IMG/VR virus record: IMGVR_UViG_3300037042_002382
Location: 1 to 31,719 of that record
Source: a virus
DNA length: 31,719 nucleotides
Reading direction: 5' to 3' (one strand)
Part shown: one piece after another, positions 27,813 through 31,719 of the stretch
Numbering within the stretch: the stretch's first letter is position 1
Layout: each line of letters starts with the position of its first letter
Made by a program: the position numbers and the translations under genes
Notes under the pieces: generated by a model
The model's database searches: none
Seen by the model: the letters and a program-made list of their open reading frames with translations, nothing else
What the model was told of the DNA's origin: nothing

Positions 27813-28424
27813 CTACTCGTTGATGTCTGCCAAGCCGCCGATGTCCTCTCGGACCACAGCAAAGTGGAGAAGGACGTATCGGTCGACGCCCTTGACGTCG
27901 TCGGGGAGTTCTTCAGGACGGCAGGCGGTGATGCCGGTCCAATCACCCACGTCAGGAGAGTGGCCGTCGTTAGGATCGCCATGCCAATAGAAATCAGCCG
28001 AGCGATAGCACGGTCCGCCGTCGATGGTGAGCGTGACTTCAGCTCCCTTGATTTGGCGGCCATCGCTTTCCAGATGTCCCGCATTGAGGACCTCCAATGT
28101 CAGCAGATGTGTGGTGCCACTGAGATCAGTGTATCCGGCGAGATAAGTCCCGTCGGGCTGCAGTTCGGGGCGCTGTCTCGGGATGAAGCCGCTAGCAATC
28201 ACGAGCTTGCTATCCTGCCAGGGCTCTCCGGCCTCGTGCCAGAAGTGGAACAGGATATCGACGTGTTTCGGCTCCTCGGGCCCCGGGAGGAAGTTGGCAT
28301 ACGGTTTCATGAAGGCGTACCTCTGGAACTTCAGGTGCGCGAACCGAGGCGCATATTTGACCGGCTTTGCGTTGCGTGCCTCTCTGAGCCTACGTTGAAA
28401 GTCCCAAAACTCTACATCTGTCAT
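27813..28424 (-). CDS. Hypothetical protein in lysis cassette
   Basis: A 203-residue soluble protein from ATG 28424 with AAAGGGG upstream; a TTG-started longer frame lacks a ribosome site. The N-terminus (MTDVEFWDFQRRLREARNA) is helical; from about residue 45 it is beta-rich with many aromatic residues (HVDILFHFWHEAGEPWQD) and acidic turns. It might be a carbohydrate- or virion-associated protein, but I recognise no family. It lies between the XhlA-like gene and the endolysin gene. Confidence 0.65.
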   Translation of the reverse strand: MTDVEFWDFQRRLREARNAKPVKYAPRFAHLKFQRYAFMKPYANFLPGPEEPKHVDILFHFWHEAGEPWQDSKLVIASGFIPRQRPELQPDGTYLAGYTDLSGTTHLLTLEVLNAGHLESDGRQIKGAEVTLTIDGGPCYRSADFYWHGDPNDGHSPDVGDWTGITACRPEELPDDVKGVDRYVLLHFAVVREDIGGLADINE

Positions 28425-28455
28425 GTTGTCCCCTTTCGGCTGCTTCAAGGCAGCC

Positions 28456-28728
28456 TCACTTCACTGCAGCTTGTCCCATCTTGACGAGCATGGGCAATAT
28501 CTGCGAGAAGAACAGCCAGGCTGCCGCGATTCCCATGCCCATATACTCGATCTTGCTCAGGCGCTTGTCGATCTTGTCCAGCCTATCTCGAATCTCTTTC
28601 ATCTGGTCCTTTATGCCATCTTTCCCATACACCTGCTCTCGCACAGGACAATCCTGCCGCGTCCTGCCGCACTCCTCTGTTGTGACCATTGTCAGAGTAT
28701 TTTGTCCATCTCCCATGTAATTCGGCAT
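28456..28728 (-). CDS. XhlA-like lysis-associated membrane protein
   Basis: A 90-residue protein with a charged coiled coil at about 38-62 (KDQMKEIRDRLDKIDKRLSK) followed by one C-terminal membrane segment at about 65-85 (MGIAAAWLFFSQILPMLV). This layout, and length near 90, is that of haemolysin XhlA-type proteins that work with holin and endolysin in Gram-positive phages. Two cysteines lie in the first 30 residues. AGAGG precedes ATG 28728. It is the first gene after the lysis promoter. Confidence 0.65.
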   Translation of the reverse strand: MPNYMGDGQNTLTMVTTEECGRTRQDCPVREQVYGKDGIKDQMKEIRDRLDKIDKRLSKIEYMGMGIAAAWLFFSQILPMLVKMGQAAVK

Positions 28729-28748
28729 GCTACACCTCTACCTGTTGG

Positions 28749-28778
28749 ATTATAGCACAATCTTTTCCATCGCGTCGA
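28749..28778 (-). promoter_or_regulatory. Putative lysis-cassette promoter
   Basis: On the minus strand a perfect TATAAT (28749-28754) with TG one base upstream (extended -10) and a partial -35 TCGACG (28773-28778) at 18 bases. The -10 box contains the TAA stop codon of the tail-tip gene. A transcript would start near 28742, just before the ribosome site of the XhlA-like gene. Confidence 0.6.
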
Positions 28779-31044
28779 GCCGTCGCGCGAGTCCTTTAAG
28801 CCGTTCGGACATGCCTGCGACAAGGCGTCCTGCAGTGATGACCTTGCCGCCGTTTCGATAGTCGATCGCGCTGATGACCATGTTTTCGCCGTCGCAAGCA
28901 ATGACGTCGCCAATGTCCATATCGTTGTGCATGCCGACTTCTTTCTGGTACTGCCTGGCCGGGGTAACAACAAGGGCGAGCGTCCCTTGTGCATAAGCCA
29001 GAGCGGAGGAGAATGATCCAAACATCACACCTCGCACGTCATAGAGGGGTGTCCCGTTGCCCGCCTCTGCGATCCTGGGGATGGGCACCGAGGCGTAGAG
29101 GTTCAGTGCGTCGTAGTAGTTCACGGTCGTAGCAGTCAGGGTAATAGAGACGCAAGTCGTCGGGGTCCCCGTTTTCGTGAACGATGCGAGAGGTACGTCA
29201 ATAGTATCGAAGGCGTAGTACGTCCCAGCGCGGTCCCAGCGCTTGACGATCCAGATTGTACCGCCCCATGTCCCGGAAGCTCCCATGCCGACGTTTACAA
29301 CCCAAATGATGACCTCGAAATACTTGTCGAACACCCATTCGTACATAAACAGGTCCCCGATGTTCGCAAAAGTCGAGTTCGTGAAGGCGATGGTGAAGTA
29401 GCCCACAATGCGGCCATTCTCGATCACGACTTGCGGCTCAACAGTGAAGTTTCTTACAGTATTGTGTGTCGTGACCGAGTCCCACCACGTGCCTCTGATC
29501 GTTACTACTTTTTGTATGGCGCCAATCCTAACTGCTTGCCCGGTGTCGAGGGCCGGCACGCTACCAAAGTCGACGCTATAGAGTTTGTAGGTCACGCCCT
29601 GTCCGAACACTCCGCCGCGCGGCGTCCCATATCCATAAGACTGGGCCATTGTCCTCATTGTAATCTTGTTGGCAATATAGTCTCCAGGGGTTTCGTAAGG
29701 TATCCACTCCTGGTTCTCTACGTACTCGAAGATGTCCAGGACGGTACACTGCACGCCATATTGCGTGCCAATGACACCTAAACCGTTGAAGGTCAGGACG
29801 AGCGTCGTGGCTCCTGTTGCCGCTTGATATGCGCTAGCTGGGAAGTCAATGCGAAGGGTGTTGTCGATGTCGGAGGCAGTTCGCCAGCCAGTTTCATAGA
29901 TCGTCACGCCGGCCGCGTCGAGCACGGCAGCCTTGCCGGAGCAGACGGAGCTCATCTTCATGGCGACATAGACGATACGTCTGCCACCTACTGCAAGGGA
30001 ATACACAGCCTCTGCTCCTGGTCCCGTGCCAAAGACAGAGAAGCCGCTGCCGGTGCCGCCGGCAAATGCTCGCGTGTACGACAGGTAGTTGCTCGCATCC
30101 TGCTCGAGCTTGATGGTGAGCGATGTTGTGGTGTCAGGCTTCCAGTTGAGGCGGAACCGGTCGAAGTCTGAGAGAACACAGGAGAGCGCTGTTCTCACAA
30201 TTGCTCCTGTTGCCTTCAAGAAGAGGGCGGCGCCCGATGGGGGGAAGAGTCCCTCTACTGTCGTCGTGGGCACATTGATGACGGTCCCAGTCCAGTTGCC
30301 CGCGTCGTATTCTGTAATTGCTGTCTGAGGCACTGGATAGAGAACGTTGGCGTAATGCGTGCGGACTTTGCCGTAAAGGCGCATGATCGCTTTCCAGTCG
30401 ACGTCCGGGTCTGTTCGGCTGATGGCATAGCGCTCGGTCACCGTTTCAATGTCGAGAGGGTTCACCCACAGAGTTCGCTTGCGGACGTGTCCCGTACAGA
30501 AGCCTGCAGTCAATAGTTGCTGGATGAGGTCCTGGCACGTTGCATTTGAGACCTGCTGTCTTTGGACGTCTCCGGCCATATGTTCTGCACCCTGTACGCG
30601 GAAACTGGGAACGAGGGAGGGGAGAACGACGGAAGCTGCACCTGCCGGAAGCACCCAGTCCCGCTGCTCCTCAAGGGTATCACGTTCACTGGCTACACAC
30701 TGATAGGCGAAAGCGCCGGCGTTCTTGCACGCATCATCAATCACGAAGTCATACTGCTTCCGGCCACGTTCCCACACGATCGCCGCGACATTGCCAGTCA
30801 CCTCCTCTGCGCATAGAAAGGAGAGCGATGGCAAATCCGGCAGGGTTGCGTCATGAAGGGTAATATCCCATGCTTCCAGTAGCCGATCACCTTGAAAGAC
30901 CTCCATGCGTGGCTCGGTGTTTTCGTAGAGCGCCTGGAAGGTCAGAGGGGCGGTACTGGCCGTTCGCCAAATATTGTTGACCTGGACCACGAGCTCATGT
31001 GGTCCGCGTTCCAGTTCGAGGTCTGCTTTGTAGGTATAGGTCAT
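28750..31044 (-). CDS. Tail tip / baseplate hub protein, putative
   Basis: A 764-residue protein, beta-rich throughout. The N-terminal 260 residues hold a tail-associated part (LELERGPHELVVQVNNIW early on, then TERYAISRTDPDVDWKAIM near 220-240); the middle (270-440) is Gly/Ser/Thr-rich and looks like a carbohydrate-binding sandwich; the end (DIGDVIACDGENMVISAIDY, then AGRLVAG and a short helix LKGLARRLDAMEKIVL) resembles the ends of tail-hub proteins. It follows another tail protein by ATGA overlap and precedes the lysis genes, as in many siphoviruses. Receptor binding is probable but not shown. Confidence 0.65.
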   Translation of the reverse strand: MTYTYKADLELERGPHELVVQVNNIWRTASTAPLTFQALYENTEPRMEVFQGDRLLEAWDITLHDATLPDLPSLSFLCAEEVTGNVAAIVWERGRKQYDFVIDDACKNAGAFAYQCVASERDTLEEQRDWVLPAGAASVVLPSLVPSFRVQGAEHMAGDVQRQQVSNATCQDLIQQLLTAGFCTGHVRKRTLWVNPLDIETVTERYAISRTDPDVDWKAIMRLYGKVRTHYANVLYPVPQTAITEYDAGNWTGTVINVPTTTVEGLFPPSGAALFLKATGAIVRTALSCVLSDFDRFRLNWKPDTTTSLTIKLEQDASNYLSYTRAFAGGTGSGFSVFGTGPGAEAVYSLAVGGRRIVYVAMKMSSVCSGKAAVLDAAGVTIYETGWRTASDIDNTLRIDFPASAYQAATGATTLVLTFNGLGVIGTQYGVQCTVLDIFEYVENQEWIPYETPGDYIANKITMRTMAQSYGYGTPRGGVFGQGVTYKLYSVDFGSVPALDTGQAVRIGAIQKVVTIRGTWWDSVTTHNTVRNFTVEPQVVIENGRIVGYFTIAFTNSTFANIGDLFMYEWVFDKYFEVIIWVVNVGMGASGTWGGTIWIVKRWDRAGTYYAFDTIDVPLASFTKTGTPTTCVSITLTATTVNYYDALNLYASVPIPRIAEAGNGTPLYDVRGVMFGSFSSALAYAQGTLALVVTPARQYQKEVGMHNDMDIGDVIACDGENMVISAIDYRNGGKVITAGRLVAGMSERLKGLARRLDAMEKIVL

Positions 31045-31719
31045 TGGAGTCGGGCTTGGCTGCTCTGGCCGTCAACAATCACGCCAACCTCTGGTGGGTC
31101 GAGGTAGTTGTCGTCGACACTCACCGTCACGGTGTAGTGGCTGCCGACGTGCTCAATCGTGATGGTTGGGGTCCCAGGGAAGTCGACGATGAATGTTTGC
31201 CCAGCGGAATAGCGCAGAGTCGGTAGGTTGGTGGTCGCGGTCCCGACGCGGACGTAATAGGTTCCCGCTGTGCTCAGGGTCCCAGTAACGATGGTGCGAA
31301 TTGTGTCACCGCTGTCCTCTCCTGCGGCAGTGATATCGCCGCTATCAATCTCCACACTTCCAAAGGCAGGATCGCTGTCAATTTGCACGCGGTACTTCGT
31401 GATCGCTGGGTTCCCGGCGATGATGCATGCGATGAGAGCGGCGACCATGATGTATCCGGTTCCAGCAGGGTTGATGGCTATCTGACTCGTTTCGTAATCA
31501 CTCTCAAAGCCGAGAGCCAGCGTGTCTGCCGATTCAGTCAGAACGATTGTCAATCCCTCATCCATCTGAATATCAACCGAATACCAATAGAGATCTTTTC
31601 CTGTGCAATTCGGATTGACGAAAAGTCCTGTGTCGGTACAGTCAAAGCGGACTTTCAACCGAAGGTCGGTGATGGAGGCAAAGGTCGTTCCGTCTGGCAG
31701 GAGATAGACGAGGGTTGCG
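31041..31719 (-). CDS. Tail protein with Ig/Fn3-like end, 5' part outside window
   Basis: The frame runs from the right edge to a stop at 31041 with 225 residues visible, and no start is seen inside it. Residues near the end (TLSTAGTYYVRVGTATTN, then PTITIEHVGSHYTVTVS) look like one or two fibronectin type III or Ig-like sandwiches, domains common at the ends of tail and fibre proteins. A Gly/Ala/Ile segment (GTGYIMVAALIACIIAGNP) is hydrophobic but in a beta context. It overlaps the tail-tip gene as ATGA, so both are coexpressed. Confidence 0.65.
   Translation of the reverse strand, partial: ATLVYLLPDGTTFASITDLRLKVRFDCTDTGLFVNPNCTGKDLYWYSVDIQMDEGLTIVLTESADTLALGFESDYETSQIAINPAGTGYIMVAALIACIIAGNPAITKYRVQIDSDPAFGSVEIDSGDITAAGEDSGDTIRTIVTGTLSTAGTYYVRVGTATTNLPTLRYSAGQTFIVDFPGTPTITIEHVGSHYTVTVSVDDNYLDPPEVGVIVDGQSSQARLQ

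Overview
The window is a continuous piece of a tailed double-stranded DNA bacteriophage (Caudoviricetes, siphovirus-type) or prophage. Every gene I can support lies on the minus strand, so transcription runs from the right edge to the left edge. The host cannot be named. The DNA is GC-rich, almost every gene has an AGGAGG-type ribosome binding site, and adjacent genes commonly overlap as ATGA. The head module (SPP1-type portal and minor head protein, Minor_capsid_1/2/3-type connectors, PBSX-type terminase) is of the kind common in phages of Gram-positive bacteria, but the major coat protein is P22-like.

Layout in transcription order. (1) 31719-28750: a tail protein cut by the right edge and a 764-residue tail-tip protein. 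(2) 28728-26893: lysis cassette with an XhlA-like membrane protein, an unknown protein, a glucosaminidase-type endolysin and a putative holin, behind a near-consensus promoter and closed by a strong terminator. (3) 26880-26043: an 800-bp region without a convincing gene, holding a tRNA-like element, a hairpin with a tiny ORF, an array of about eight degenerate repeats and the early promoter. (4) 26042-21451: small early genes of unknown function, an XRE-type regulator and an ERF single-strand annealing protein. (5) 21332-19633: a lambda-O-like replication initiator carrying five 19-bp iterons (probable origin) and a DnaC-like helicase loader. (6) 19622-15106: a middle region with a PAPS-reductase-like enzyme, a possible NinG-like protein, an AP2-domain protein and small unknowns. 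(7) 14983-1: late operon behind a promoter and a terminator-like hairpin, with HNH endonuclease, ParB-methyltransferase fusion, small and large terminase, portal, an inserted repeat-protein cassette, MuF-type head protein fused to a metallopeptidase, scaffold, coat, zinc-finger proteins, head-tail connectors and tail tube protein (cut by the left edge).

The gene order implies that the missing part, at least the tape measure and distal tail genes, lies between the two window edges on the phage genome. No integrase is present in the window, so lifestyle is unresolved. The XRE regulator and a tRNA-like sequence are compatible with a temperate phage.

The most interesting features are: a 16-bp element matching at 14 positions in the spacers of two early promoters, one directly upstream of the XRE gene; an iteron origin inside the initiator gene in which one iteron is read in a different codon phase; the repeat array and structured DNA of the 26.4-26.8 kb region; the HEYGH metallopeptidase domain on the MuF protein; a protein built of 26 copies of a 14-residue repeat; and twin zinc-finger N-termini on two consecutive capsid-region genes.
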